In this document: in pieces, positions 34,439 through 45,425 of the stretch | Position numbering within the stretch: the stretch's first letter is position 1 | How the letters are laid out: every line of letters starts with the position of its first letter | Source of the DNA: Plantago ovata | Lineage: Eukaryota; Streptophyta; Magnoliopsida; Lamiales; Plantaginaceae | Direction of reading: 5' to 3' | Assembly (NCBI GenBank): GCA_028274465.1 | Contig: CM051457.1 | Coordinates: forward strand, 107,445,982-107,509,981 | Length of the DNA: 64,000 bases | Translations under genes and position numbers: made by a program | Notes under the pieces: generated by a model | What the model was told of the DNA's origin: nothing | The model's database searches: none | What the model saw: only the letters and a program-made list of their open reading frames with translations

Positions 34439-36235
34439 TCATGGAGAGGGAGGTGGATCCATCCCCAGCTTCGCATACAGCTCAGCAAACATAGTACCAT
34501 ATTTAGCCTTCTGCGCAGCCTGCTCCGCCTTCACTGCAGCCTGCTCCGCAGCTAGCCTCTTCACCTCCTCATCCTTCTCCTGCAACTGAAGTAAGAGGGC
34601 CTGCTCTCGAGCGGAAGCTGCTGCTGAAGATGATGAAGATGTATTGGCACGGGAACGACGAGTCCGCCTCGAGTCCAATTCAGGGACGACTGTTGCACTC
34701 CCCAGTCCCAAGCGACGGCCTTTCTCGTCTGGAGGATTCACCTCGAGGAAAATGGCATTCATTTCCTCAACAGTGAGATCCTGATCACGAATCCTGTCCT
34801 CGTAGGCCGTCTGAAATTATAAATCAAGAGTATAAGGTGTTAGTTATGTTGTTAATTAGTTATGAAATCATCAGTATTTAATAAACACATGTATTGTTGA
34901 ACTTACCGCAATTGCTGTGGCCTCGTCACACAACCAGTGTCCGTCCTTGGCCTTCTGAGATCTCGAGAACAAGGTGAATAGGAGACTCTGGTTATCCTTC
35001 AACTGAATGACACATGAAAGCATCATATACTTAGTTTGAAAGTTCGAAATGCAAGTAAATAACAAGTATAAGAATGATGAATTCACAAAGTTAATACACT
35101 TACCTTCTGCCTCACATGTGCTGTAGCGATCGACTCAGAGCCAAAACGGTGTGTCACCAGGGTACGTGTCCCATCATTCGGCTGCTTCTTCCTGTTCTCA
35201 ATGTTCTGTTCAGCCTGCGCCCGGACTCTCTCGTTAGCCCAATACACCTTCCACGCCTCCCAAATTTCATCTCCGGGCCAATCACCGATACGTGGACGGT
35301 TATTTGTCCACAGTTTCTTCAGGTTATGAACCATGCACTTGTAAAGGGCACTACCGTGAGAGTTGAAGCTCCACCAGAGATCCATCAGCAATGCTTTCGG
35401 AAGGAAGAATTCTTTCTACACAATTACAAATAAACATCGAAACACATACGTTGGTGAATACTTAAAAACATTCAAGTATAACAAGGGGAGCTAACATGTA
35501 TCAAATATATAACAAGGGAAAACAACATCTATTCAGGTATATCGGTGACTAACATATCACCCAAGTTCAGTGTCTAGCATACCACTCAAATATAGTGGCT
35601 ACCATACCACTCACATTGTCCTATATTTCACTAAAACAATGGTGACTAACATATCACCCAAGTACAGTGGCTAACATACCACTCACACAAAGTGGCTAAC
35701 ATACCACTCACAACACAAACAATTAGGTAATTAATGTACGATTATTAACTCACCCTCAGCTCCTCGAACAACTCTCCCTTAATTTGGTCCGGGATGCAAT
35801 GCCACTGGCTGCCACCCTCTTGCGGTGGGATCATCCTGTTCCGTATTATCGCACTGAGTACTTTAGCAGCGCGCTCCCCATACAACCTGTGAAGAACAGG
35901 TAAGTCAATAGTGACAAGGTTAGTTCGGTATATATATATTAAAAGTTCGTAAATCAGTTAATGCCTAATACTTACTTCTCTCCATTGGGGTAAAGGACAG
36001 GGCGACCATTCCACATAAGACCATCTTCCGGCCTTTGAAAGGGACAACCGTCGTCTGGAACATGGGCCCACGGGTCGTGGAGGAAGGAATGAGGAGTCGA
36101 TCCCCTGCTCGACCCAGGTGGAGTCCCAAAAACAGTAGGGGAGCCCTGCTGTGAGCCCTGCCCGGTGTCCTCTCCGTTGGTATCATCCCTCTGGGACTGC
36201 GGGGTCAGGTATCGTGGCCTCCTGGGTCGTGGCAT
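34439..36235 (-). CDS. TNPA-like / Transposase_24-type protein of CACTA-1 (five exons, intact)
   Basis: Exons on the minus strand: 36235-35976, 35886-35754, 35415-35104, 35002-34907 and 34810-34439, all with GT..AG introns. They sum to 1173 nt, an uninterrupted 390-aa protein. The start MPRPRRPRYLTPQSQRDD follows a TTGCAG acceptor, so a non-coding first exon is likely. The N-terminus is Ser/Gly/Pro-rich, followed by DPWAHVPDDGCPF. The middle has the tryptophan-rich GDEIWEAWKVYWANERV segment of the plant Transposase_24 family. The C-terminus is a coiled coil (EKDEEVKRLAAEQAAVKAEQ) ending in YAKLGMDPPPSP. It probably binds the subterminal repeats and partners the TNP2 transposase. The same exon plan recurs in CACTA-2 and CACTA-3. 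Confidence 0.85.
35544..35708 (-). other. Six covarying hairpins in intron 2 of the CACTA-1 TNPA-like gene
   Basis: Units at 35544, 35569, 35594, 35641, 35666 and 35691 share the centre CTAACATA (variants CTAGCATA and CTACCATA). The arms are GGTGA/TCACC in units 1 and 4, AGTGG/CCACT in units 3, 5 and 6, and AGTGT/CCACT in unit 2. Spacing is 25 nt, apart from one 47-nt step. The intron in the same position of CACTA-3 carries the GGTGA/TCACC form five times. Confidence 0.8.
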
Positions 36236-36398
36236 CTGCAATAAAAAGATCCGTGTTAGTACATACACAATTGAATATAAAACATGTAAAGACATTAAGA
36301 GATAAAGTAATGAACATTTTTTTATTATATGCCTAATAGATAAGTCTAATCTAAGTATAATCTAACTACCTAGTACTAATTCACGTACCCTCTATAAT

Positions 36399-39300
36399 CT
36401 ACTCTGGTTTTAAGTCAATGAAAACATCATCATGCAACTGAATAACTTCTACTGTAGCCTGTATAGGTTTTCTAGCCTGACCATCGACATCTTCTTCTTG
36501 GTACGAGTTGTTAATTGACTCGTCCTTCTCCACATACTCAACTTTGGATCGAGCATTTATAGGTACAACAGCTAACCAATCGCCCTTATCCTTTTTCAAG
36601 GTAGGAAACTGAAGAAATACAGCTTGAAGTGCTTGACTTGCCAAGATAAATGGTTCGTACACTTTGTACTTCTTCTTATAGTTTATCTCCACCATATCAT
36701 ACTCCTCAAGCCTTCTGGTGCCTACGTCAGTGGGATCATACCAATCAACATCAAACAACATTGTTCTTTTCAAAGGTACTCCGGGATATTCAAGGCGAAT
36801 AATACGCCTAAGCTTCCCATAGTAATCGTAGACATCATCACCTATGTCTTTCCCCAAGACACGAACCCCACCATTAACTGTAGCATCTGTCGATCCACAC
36901 TCACTACTGTTGAACCTAAGTCCATTTACAATGTAAGATGAGAAGGAGGAGTATCTTCTCCCAGGTCCACTTGCTAGTGCTCTTAAGTAAGGACATGTTA
37001 TTTTGTTGGCCGGGTTCTGTACATGCTCTTTGAACCATGTTGGAAATTCGGAGACTAGGGCCTCCCTAAGCATGTCCTCAATTGTGTCATCCGCCACTAT
37101 AGGATTTTGCTCTACACAACGGGCGCTGAAGAAACTGCACATGATGCGTATATTTGGTTTAATACTACCATTTTCTCTAAAATAAGATTTTAATTCAATC
37201 GTAAAACGTAAGAAGGCAACTAACCTAGTAAACTTGAGATGGAATGGGTTGAGCTCAGCACAATTCTGAAGGACATACGAATGTGCAGCATTGTACTCTT
37301 TATCCGTCAGATATGCCACTTTTTCTTCACCATACGCCCTCCCCGAAACCTTAAAGATTGATAGTGAAACTTTATGGTCCTCTTGCACTTGAAATGTGTC
37401 GGCATTTCTAGCCGGCCTAGATGTCTTCGAAGGGACCCCAGTGTCAAAGAAATAGGAGCAAAAAGTTGCAGTCTCTGCTCGAATGTATGCATTGGCAATC
37501 GAACCCTCAGGCTGAGCTTTGTTCTTCACATAATGCTTCAGCTTGCCTAAGTATCTGTTATAATATGTCTGTCATAATTAGATATACTATACAATTATGT
37601 GTCATATATGTTTGTAAATATGATACTAAAATATTTACCTCTCAAAGGGATACATCCAACGATACTGAACAGGCCCGTCTAGCAACGCCTCATCTGGTAG
37701 GTGAATGGGCAAGTGTTCCATGGAATCAAAGAAGCTAGGTGGAAAGATAAGCTCGAGCTTGCACAGAATCACCGGTATGTTAGCCTTCATCGTCTTCAAC
37801 ACTTCAACCTCAACAACCCGTGTGCATAGATTCTTGAAGAACAAGCTCAACTCGGTCAAGACACTCCATACCGATCTATCTAAGAGTTGGTGAAATGCAA
37901 TCGGGATGAGCCTCTCCATGAACACATGACAATCGTGGCTCTTCATCCCATACATCTTTGTCTTACTCGTGTCCACACACCGAGCAAATTTAGAAGCATA
38001 ATTGTCGGGGAACTTCAACAGCTTCACCCAATCAAAAAGTTCCGCTCTAGCCTCTTTGGACAAAGTGTATTTAGCCTTCGGCCACTTGCCATCAGCATTC
38101 TTGTTTGACAGTCCGGGCCTCCTACATAGAATATCCAACTCTTCCCTGGACCTAACCGTGTCCTTTGTTTTGTTGGGAATTTCACAAATGGTGTTGAAGC
38201 AGTTCTCAAATACGTTCTTCTCAATATGCATGACATCCAAGATATGACGTATGCGAAGACTACTCCAATAAGGCAAATCCCATAGGATGCATCTCTTTTT
38301 CCATCCATACTCACTTTTGATATTCTCGTTATGCTGTTCCCACCCAACCTCAGTTACTTTCTTGTACCCCAAGCGTTCTATAATAGCAAATTGTTGTGCA
38401 CTTGTTAGTTCTTTAGGGGCCTTCTTCAACACCACTTTATTCTTAAGAAACTGAATCTTGTTCTTTCTGAACGGGTGTTCATCGTCTAGAAACCTGCGAT
38501 GACAATCAAACCAAGATTCCTTTCGACTCTTCGGCAGATAGTGTGAATCAACATCATCCAGACAATGTGGACATGCCTTGTATCCGGATGTTTTCCTTCT
38601 AGACAACATGGGGTACGCAGGGAAATCACTGATGGTCCAGAGTAGTGCTGCTCTCAAGGTAAAGTTCGTCTTTGTTGAGACATCGTATGCCGGGATACCA
38701 TCCTCCCACAACTCTATAAGTTCCTTGATCAGTGGCTGCAAGAAGACATCTATCTTCTGTCCTGGATCATCCGGCCCTGGCACCAGCACGGTCAAGAACA
38801 TGAATGGTTCTTTCAAACAGTCACCCGGAGGCAAGTTGTAAGGTGTAAGCATCACTGGCCAGCACGAATATTTCCGTTCACTCCCAAACGGGTTGAAACC
38901 ATCAGTACTAAGTCCCAATCTTACATTTCTAGACTGGGTTGCAAACTGTGGATATTTCACATCAAACTCTTTCCATGCCGACGAGTCTGATGGGTGACCC
39001 ATCTTACCCTCTTGGTCATTCGCGACTACTCTCTCCTTGTGCCAACGCATCTTATCTGCACATGCATCTGATGCATACAACCTCTTCAGACGAGGACCTA
39101 TAGGGAAGTACCACATTTTCTTGTGGGAGAGATTCTTCTTATGTCGTTTCATTGCAGCGTCCTCCTTGTAACGACTATACCAGTCCTTCCCACAATGTTT
39201 ACATTTCAACAAACCTTCATCCTCCCCCCAATAGATCATACACATACCCGGGCAGCAATCTATTTTCTCCATAGGCAATCCCATCGCCTTCATCTTCTTC

Positions 39301-39949
39301 TGCGCTTGGTAATAGTTTGTTGGAACTAGGCTTCCTTCAGGCGCAATATCCGTGATCAAACTCAACCAATCGTTGCAGCTGTTTTCTGAATTCCCACCAC
39401 CCTCCTTGTTGCTCATAATTCTAGACAAACAGGACAGTTCATTCACCCTGCACCCCGAGTAGAGTGGCATCTTGGACGCTTCCAACAAGTCAAAGAACTG
39501 TTGTGACTCAACATTCGGAGGCTCCTCATTAACAACACCTCTGTGAATTCTTGACCCGCAGCGTTATGGACCATCTCTTCCATCCGGTCCCCTGTGGCAT
39601 CATCATGATTACAGGCACCTGGTGTAGCACTACTCTCCTGCCTTTTCCTACGCTTCCCCGACAACATAGAATAATCCCCCAACAAACGAACTGCCTCACC
39701 ATGATGATTCCACACCTCATATTTAGGGACAAAACCATTACGCTTCAAATGGTCTACAACCACCGTAGAGGGTAAGTACTTACGGTTCCTACATTTCTTA
39801 TGGTTGCAAGGACACTTCATCATCCCAGTACTCAAACACTCGGGTTTTGACAATGCAAATTCGACAAATGCATTGACCCCTTGTACAAACGTAGGCAAAA
39901 GTACTCCATCTGCAATCCTACTGTACATCCAAGTACAATCGGGATTCAT
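36399..39949 (-). pseudogene. TNP2-type CACTA transposase gene of CACTA-1 (frameshifted)
   Basis: The minus strand encodes a transposase-associated N-terminal domain (MNPDCTWMYSRIADGVLLP, with CPCNHKKCRNRKYLP), then the TNP2 catalytic region (CCPGMCMIYWGEDEGLLKCK, FPAYPMLSRRKTSGYKACPH, HCHVFMERLIP-type wording). DUF4218 and a DUF4216-type C-terminus (MLFDVDWYDPTDVGTRRLEE) follow. An intron separates 37638 from about 37553 (PFER | RYLGKLKHYVKNKAQ). A further intron near 37120-37215 happens to be open. The frame of the first domain (39949-39443) shifts by one near 39550 relative to the next (EEPPNVESQQFFDLLEASK), so this copy should not make full-length transposase unless the shift is an assembly error. 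It lies upstream of the TNPA-like gene in the same direction. Confidence 0.85.
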
Positions 39950-40805
39950 AATTGAATGCTAAACCTGGCCAATAGAAGTTTAGTACATTGCGGCGGCTAA
40001 CGTATCTTTTCATCGATTATTCATTTTAATTATCAGTTTTTTACATTGCATTATATATACTCCCAATATTTTCTAATTTAAATTTACCTATGATCGAGTT
40101 ATTTCCTTCATACTTACGTTTTTTAAAACAATAATTACTTATATTTATCTATATTTTATACAATAATTACTTATATTTATCTATACAATATACTATAATT
40201 ACATATATTTATCTATACAATATACTATAATTACATATATTTATCTATACTTCCATTATAATTATACAATTTCCATTTTTCCATTATTATAACTACTTAC
40301 AATACACAATAATTTACTCATATTTCCATTATACTTATACAATTTCCAAATCTAATTAGTAATTAGTATATCTGAAACAAAACTACACTAATTGACCAAA
40401 CATAATCGGACTCAACTATAAAATACCCAATTCATCCCAAATCTATCAATTCACCAACTAAAACTTGTGCATCCCCCCTAATTTGAGCTACACAACATAA
40501 TAGATACTAGTAGAATCCATACAATTCAATGAATTGAAAAAAAAATGAAGAATACTAAAATTTAGACAAGTTAGGGTTCGAAATATATATACCTTTGATT
40601 GCGGAAGAATGGGCAAATAATCACGCAATTGAATAGCTACACTTGTTCCTTGATGAAAGAGTTTCGAAATGACTATAATTGATGGAAATGGTGAAGAAAT
40701 GAAGAAAATAGGGGAGGATAGATTTGAGCCGCGAGAGAGAAGAAAGAAATGGGTTGAAGTTTTTTGTCCGATCGATCGCGGTGAGGGAGATGATGAACAA
40801 CATTT

Positions 40806-41205
40806 TTAGCGACGGATGGAGTATCCGTCGCTAAAAAAGCGATCGGTCGCTAATTAGCGACCGATACACTCATCCGTCGCCAGTTACATCTTTTTTTTTA
40901 TTTTTTTTTAATATGCAATAGAGACCGACGACCGATGGTTCCATCCGTCGCTAAGCACGTTGACCAGATTAATAAAAAAAAAAAATTATTAAATACAACG
41001 GATGGGTCCATCCGTCGCAATTTTAGCGACGGATAGGCCTATCCGTCGCTAACTAGCGACGGATGAGCCATCCGTCGCTAGTTCCAGTACGCTCCAAGGC
41101 GTTCCCTTTTATCCGTCGCTAGGGCCTCTTTATCGGTCGCTAAAAGACCGATCGGTCGCTAATTTTAGCAACCGATCGATCGGTTGCTAAAGGTGGTTGC
41201 TAAAA
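40806..41205. repeat. Right subterminal repeat array of CACTA-1
   Basis: The same AGCGACGGAT/ATCCGTCGCT palindromes as at the left end, interrupted by A-runs. The outermost part uses the GACCGATCGGTCGC class and the related AGCAACCGATCGATCGGTTGCT palindrome in split form. Confidence 0.88.
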
Positions 41206-41224
41206 ACAGTATTTCTTGTAGTAA

Positions 41225-41729
41225 CCCTAGCTCCTTGTCTTTTAGGTAAACAAACTATACTCCAATTAATTCTTACCTTTTTATTGGAGTCTTTTGTTGC
41301 ATTCCACAAGAATTGTTTGTTGCAGGAATTTATCTTATCAATACAGGTGGTAGGCACTTTGGCTATTTGCATACAATAAGTAGGTATAGTGTTTGTGACT
41401 GCTGATATTAAAGTAGCTCGACCAGCATAGGAGAGATATTTTGAATACCAATTATCTATTTTTCCAATAACTCTATCCACTACATGATCAAACAAGTCTG
41501 TTTTTTTCTTTCCAAAAGAAAGGGAAGTCCCAGATATCTATCAAGTCTTTTATTTCTAGTTACCCCTAATTTATGGAGAATTTTCTGTTTTCTGTTTGTT
41601 GTTGAGTTGGGAGAGAAAAGAATTCTAGATTTTTCCCAACAAATGTTTTGCCTAGAGGCAGTAGCATAAGTATTTAAAGAATGTTGGATGCCTTTAACAG
41701 AGCTTTTTGTTGCTTTACAGAAGATCATA
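41225..41729 (-). pseudogene. LINE-1 piece 4: RT thumb and connection
   Basis: The minus strand reads KRLDRYLGLPFLLERKKQTC, then KIDNWYSKYLSYAGRATLIS and NKQFLWNATKDSNKKVRINW, the standard downstream RT wording of plant L1 elements (YLGLP, W..K.LS.AG...L). A small frame disturbance follows LPKRQG, where GGLGL would be expected. Confidence 0.88.
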
Positions 41730-41751
41730 CACTACAAGGGATCTGATGTTC

Positions 41752-42035
41752 AGCGACGGACTCATCCGTCGCTGAAAATAAGCGATCCGTCGCTGATTAG
41801 GCTCAGCGACGGATCGCTAAATATATCGACGGATGAGAATTCCGTCGCAAATACATTGGTCGTAAACGAATTAACGACGAATCAACGATCCGTCACGAAT
41901 TAGCGACGGATTAGCGACGGAATAGCGACGGATAATTCGTTGACCGTGTTGCGACGGATAACTCATCCGTCGCAAAAGTCATGGTCAGCTTAGTAGTCTG
42001 ACCAGGACTTTAGCGACGGATGAGTTATCCGTCGC
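41752..42035. repeat. Left subterminal repeat array of CACTA-2
   Basis: Dense AGCGACGGAT and ATCCGTCGC copies, several as head-to-head palindromes, then a long T-run (42041-42075). Confidence 0.9.
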
Positions 42036-42037
42036 TT

Positions 42038-42079
<42 letters not shown>

Positions 42080-42317
42080 AAATTCTTTATATTTAAATAA
42101 AATCCAAACCAAAAAAACCATTGAACCTGTTACACACATCATTAATATTCGTAATAATAAATTCCCCAAAAATAAATGCAAAAAGCATTTTCAATAACGA
42201 AACGATCCAATAATCATAATAAAAATCATTCATACAATAAATATTTAATGTAATATCCGATAGGAAGTATAATATTCGTTCATGAGTCGAAAAACAACAT
42301 AAGAAAACTAAACTGGA

Positions 42318-43964
42318 TCATGGAGAAGTGGGTGGCGGTGGTGGTGCGCTGGAGGAAGGAGGTGGCATCCCCAACTTCGCATAAATGGCAGCGATGTGGG
42401 CCTCCTGCTCAGCCTGTCTCTCGGCCAGCCTCCTAATCTCTGCATCCTTCTCTGCCAACTCCGCTCTGAGGGCGGCCTCAGAAGAAGTACTAGAAGACGT
42501 GGTCCGTGATGAGGCAGAGTTCCCGAGATGACGGGAACGCGCATGCCTCGCGCTACTGGTGGTAGCAGCCAAACTCCCTAGTCCCAAGCGACGACCCTTC
42601 TCGTCCTCCCGATCCAGTTCCAAGAAAATGTTGTTCATCTCCTCGACAGTGAGGTCCTTGTCACTAATCCTGTCTGTATAGTCCTTCTGAAAGGATAAAT
42701 CAATAGTGCAAGGCGTTAGTGAATTCAAGTATTATTGAAATCAACCGTATTTAATGAACACAAGTATTGCAGAACTTACCGCAATCTTCTCGGCCTTAGT
42801 AGACAACCATTCGCCATCAGGGCCCATCTGAGACTTCGTGAAGAACGTGAAGAGAAGACTCTCGTTATCCTCAATCTGAATGACACATGAATTACAAGTA
42901 TAAAAGGCATGATAAAAAAGATCACAAAGTATAAGAGGCATGATGTATAAAATCACAAAGTTTGAACTGATATTACAAGTACAAGAATAATATTAAACCA
43001 CAAAGTTAATTAATTATACACTTACCAGCCTATTCATGTTGGCTGTAGCGATGGACTGAGAGCCAAATCGATGTGTGACCATGCTCCTGGTCCCATCCTC
43101 GGGCCTCGCCTTCCTGTTTGAAGCGTTCTGCTCAGCCGCACGCTGGACTTTTGGATCAGGCCAGTAGGCCTTCCACTGAACCCACAGTTCATCTCCTAGC
43201 CAACTCGGCTTCCCCAGTCCGTCAGTGTGCCTGGCCTTCATGGTATTAACCATCCCCTTGTAAAGGGAACTACCATGGGCGTTGAAGCAGTACCAGAGTG
43301 GCCACAACAGAGCTTTGGGAAGGAAGTAATATTTCTACACAAGTACAGACAAACACCCAAATATAGTGTAACATACCACTCACATACAGTAACATACCAC
43401 TCAAGACAAAAAAACAATTATGAAACAGCCAGCAGTATGATTATTAACTCACCCTCAGCTCCTCAAAGTACTCTCCCTTTAACTGGTCAGGGATGGTAGT
43501 CCACTGGGCGCCACCCTGTTGTGGTGGGAGCATCTTGGCCCTGATGATCTGGCCTAGGTTGTGAGCCGCCTTTTCCGCAAATAACCTGCAAAGAATAAGG
43601 CAATCATTAAGCAAACCTTCGTAATATATAGTAATGAACTCAAGCCATAATACAACATTTTGACGTAAATATATAAGTTAAATCATAATACTTACTTGTC
43701 CCCGTTAGGGTAGAGTACAGGCCTACCATTCCACTGAAGACCGTCCATGGGTGATCTGTAGGGACAGTCATCGTCTGGCACGTGGGCCCATGGGTCAAGG
43801 GGATCGCTCGAGCCCCTACTGGACTCACCTGGAGTCCCACGAGCAGTCGGGGAGTCGTGCTGTGAGCTAGGCCCGGTGTCATCTCCCTCAGTACGTGGTG
43901 ACTGAGGAGTGCGTGGAATCTCATCCGGTTGTATGGTGTAACGAGGCAGTCTGGGTTTCGGCAT
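42318..43964 (-). CDS. TNPA-like protein of CACTA-2 (five exons, intact)
   Basis: Exons on the minus strand: 43964-43696, 43585-43453, 43334-43026, 42875-42780 and 42686-42318. They total 1176 nt, an open 391-aa protein starting MPKPRLPRYTIQPDEIPRTP. It shares exon boundaries and phases with the CACTA-1 protein. Conserved segments include DPWAHVPDDDCPY, the Trp-rich GDELWVQWKAYWPDP and the C-terminal coiled coil AELAEKDAEIRRLAERQAEQ, followed by a Pro-rich tail. The exon 1 and exon 5 variable parts differ strongly from CACTA-1 while the core is close. It probably binds the subterminal arrays of the family. Confidence 0.85.
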
Positions 43965-44049
43965 CTGCAAATTAAAGCAAAGATATGTGTTAGTACATAC
44001 AGAATTGAATATAAAACATGTACAATCAGAGATATAGCAAGGAACGACA

Positions 44050-44190
44050 CTAGACATTCGGGTGGTCACGCCAGTAGGACTCCCAAACATCATGAAGGGG
44101 ACTCGGCATCCACTCTTTGGGCGGAACTCCCAAAAGCCAGTTGGCTTTCCAAACCTCAAGTAAGGGAATCCTCAGTGTACGTTCTGACAT
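44050..44190 (-). CDS. Orphan 46-aa frame at the old TNP2 start position in CACTA-2
   Basis: The frame starts MSERTLRIPLLEVWKANWLL and ends WESYWRDHPNV then stop. The sequence just upstream (GAATGCTAAACCTGACCAAT) is shared with CACTA-1 immediately upstream of its TNP2 start (39950 onward), but the coding part is unrelated to that exon. It may be an unrelated first exon, a captured fragment or chance. I do not recognise it. Confidence 0.35.
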   Translation of the reverse strand: MSERTLRIPLLEVWKANWLLGVPPKEWMPSPLHDVWESYWRDHPNV

Positions 44191-45006
44191 ATTTGAATGC
44201 TAAACCTGACCAATCGAAGTTTAGTTCATTGATAACGTATTATTTCATTCTATTTATCGAGGTTTTTACTTGCCATTTAAGATATGTGTAATTAAGGAAA
44301 ATTTTTATATATATAATTTATTATATTTTGCTAACATACCCAAAATTCTTACTCATTTTTATTATTAATTTTTACTTTGCATTATACTTATAATATTTCT
44401 AAATTACAACTAATTACTTTGCATTATAGTTACGATATGTCTATATTATACATTTACATTAACAACTAATTACAACTAATTACGGCCGATTACGATCGAA
44501 TCATACAACTAAATTCTAGAGGTCTCCAATCAACCCCAAACAAAGTCTCAATACTCCAAATATCAATTCAACCCAATCAAATTCTCAATTACTAAAACAA
44601 AATTGCAATTCCTAAAATACCCAATTCATCCCAAATCTATCAATTCACCAACCAAAACTTGTGCATCTCCCCTAATTTGAGCTACATAACATAATAGATA
44701 CTACTAAAATGCATACCATTCAATGAAATTGAAAAAGAATGAAGAATACTCAAATTTAGACAAGTTAGGGTTAGAAGCTAATACCTTTGATTTCGGAATA
44801 AATAGTGAAAGAATCAAGCAATTGACTAGCTACCCTTATTCCTTGGTGGAATAGCTTCGAAATGCCTATAAGATTGCTTGAAGTGGTGAAGAAATGAAGA
44901 AGATATGGCAAGAGGGGTTTTCGCCGGTGGAGAAAACGGGAGGGGGGCAGAGATTCTGTTCTGCAATATCGACGATCTGGGACTAAGTCCCGTATTTATA
45001 TTTACG

Positions 45007-45415
45007 TTCTGCGACGGATGACCCATCCGTCGCAGATTTGCGACGGATGAGTCATCCGTCGTATTATTACGACGGATGGATTCATCCGTCCCTTGTTTTT
45101 ATTTTCCTATTTTTTTATTTTTTTCCATGGTCAATGAGATATACGACGGATGAGTAATCCGTCGTAATGACGAGACGGATGAATCCATCCGTTGCAAAAA
45201 CAAACAACGGATGGAGTCATCCGTCACTAATATTGCGACGGATAAGCATCCGTCGCAACTCTCAAACGTCCTAAGGGTTTAGGGACGCGCATTATCACGA
45301 ATTGTCTTTATCCGTCGCTATTTCTATTTCATCCGTCGTAAAAAGACCGATCCGTCGCTAAAGATAGCGACGGGTCGATCCGTCGCTAATTTCGGTCGCT
45401 GTTTATGGTATTTCT
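45007..45415. repeat. Right subterminal repeat array of CACTA-2
   Basis: Repeated GCGACGGATGA and TCATCCGTCGC units, including several CGACGGAT forms lacking the leading AG. It ends in the TTTCTTGTAGTG terminus. Confidence 0.88.
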
Positions 45416-45425
45416 TGTAGTGATA

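Larger units (their letters stand above)
33815..41221 (-). mobile_element. CACTA-1: En/Spm transposon with TNP2-type and TNPA-like genes
   Basis: A 7.4 kb element inserted in LINE-1 with target duplication TAA (33812-33814 and 41222-41224). Removing it restores the LINE frame exactly (GLENMNKAF). The right terminus reads, inward, CTACAAGAAATACTG, so the outer CA of the family's CACTACAAGAAA is lost. The left terminus begins AAGAAGGCC, so several outer bases are lost. Both subterminal regions hold arrays of AGCGACGGAT/ATCCGTCGCT. It carries both CACTA genes on the minus strand. Degraded termini and a frameshift in the transposase gene suggest it can no longer move by itself. Confidence 0.88.
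41730..45422 (-). mobile_element. CACTA-2: shorter derivative carrying only the TNPA-like gene
   Basis: Perfect CACTACAAG termini (41730 onward; inverted and ending 45422) with target duplication ATA (41727-41729 and 45423-45425), inserted in LINE-1. It is 3.7 kb long. The subterminal arrays and the five-exon TNPA-like gene match CACTA-1, but the TNP2 transposase gene is absent. The left terminal continuation GGGATCTGATG differs from the right one (AAATACCATAAAC). It must depend on a transposase made elsewhere. Confidence 0.93.

Noticed and set aside
40140-40290. Short AT-rich tandem repeat in CACTA-1
   Set aside because: A simple low-complexity repeat (TTTATCTATAC-type) in the 5' region of TNP2. 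No structure or conservation visible in the sister copies.
41484-41669. Plus-strand frames over LINE-1 piece 4
   Set aside because: Antisense shadows of a clear RT connection region on the minus strand.
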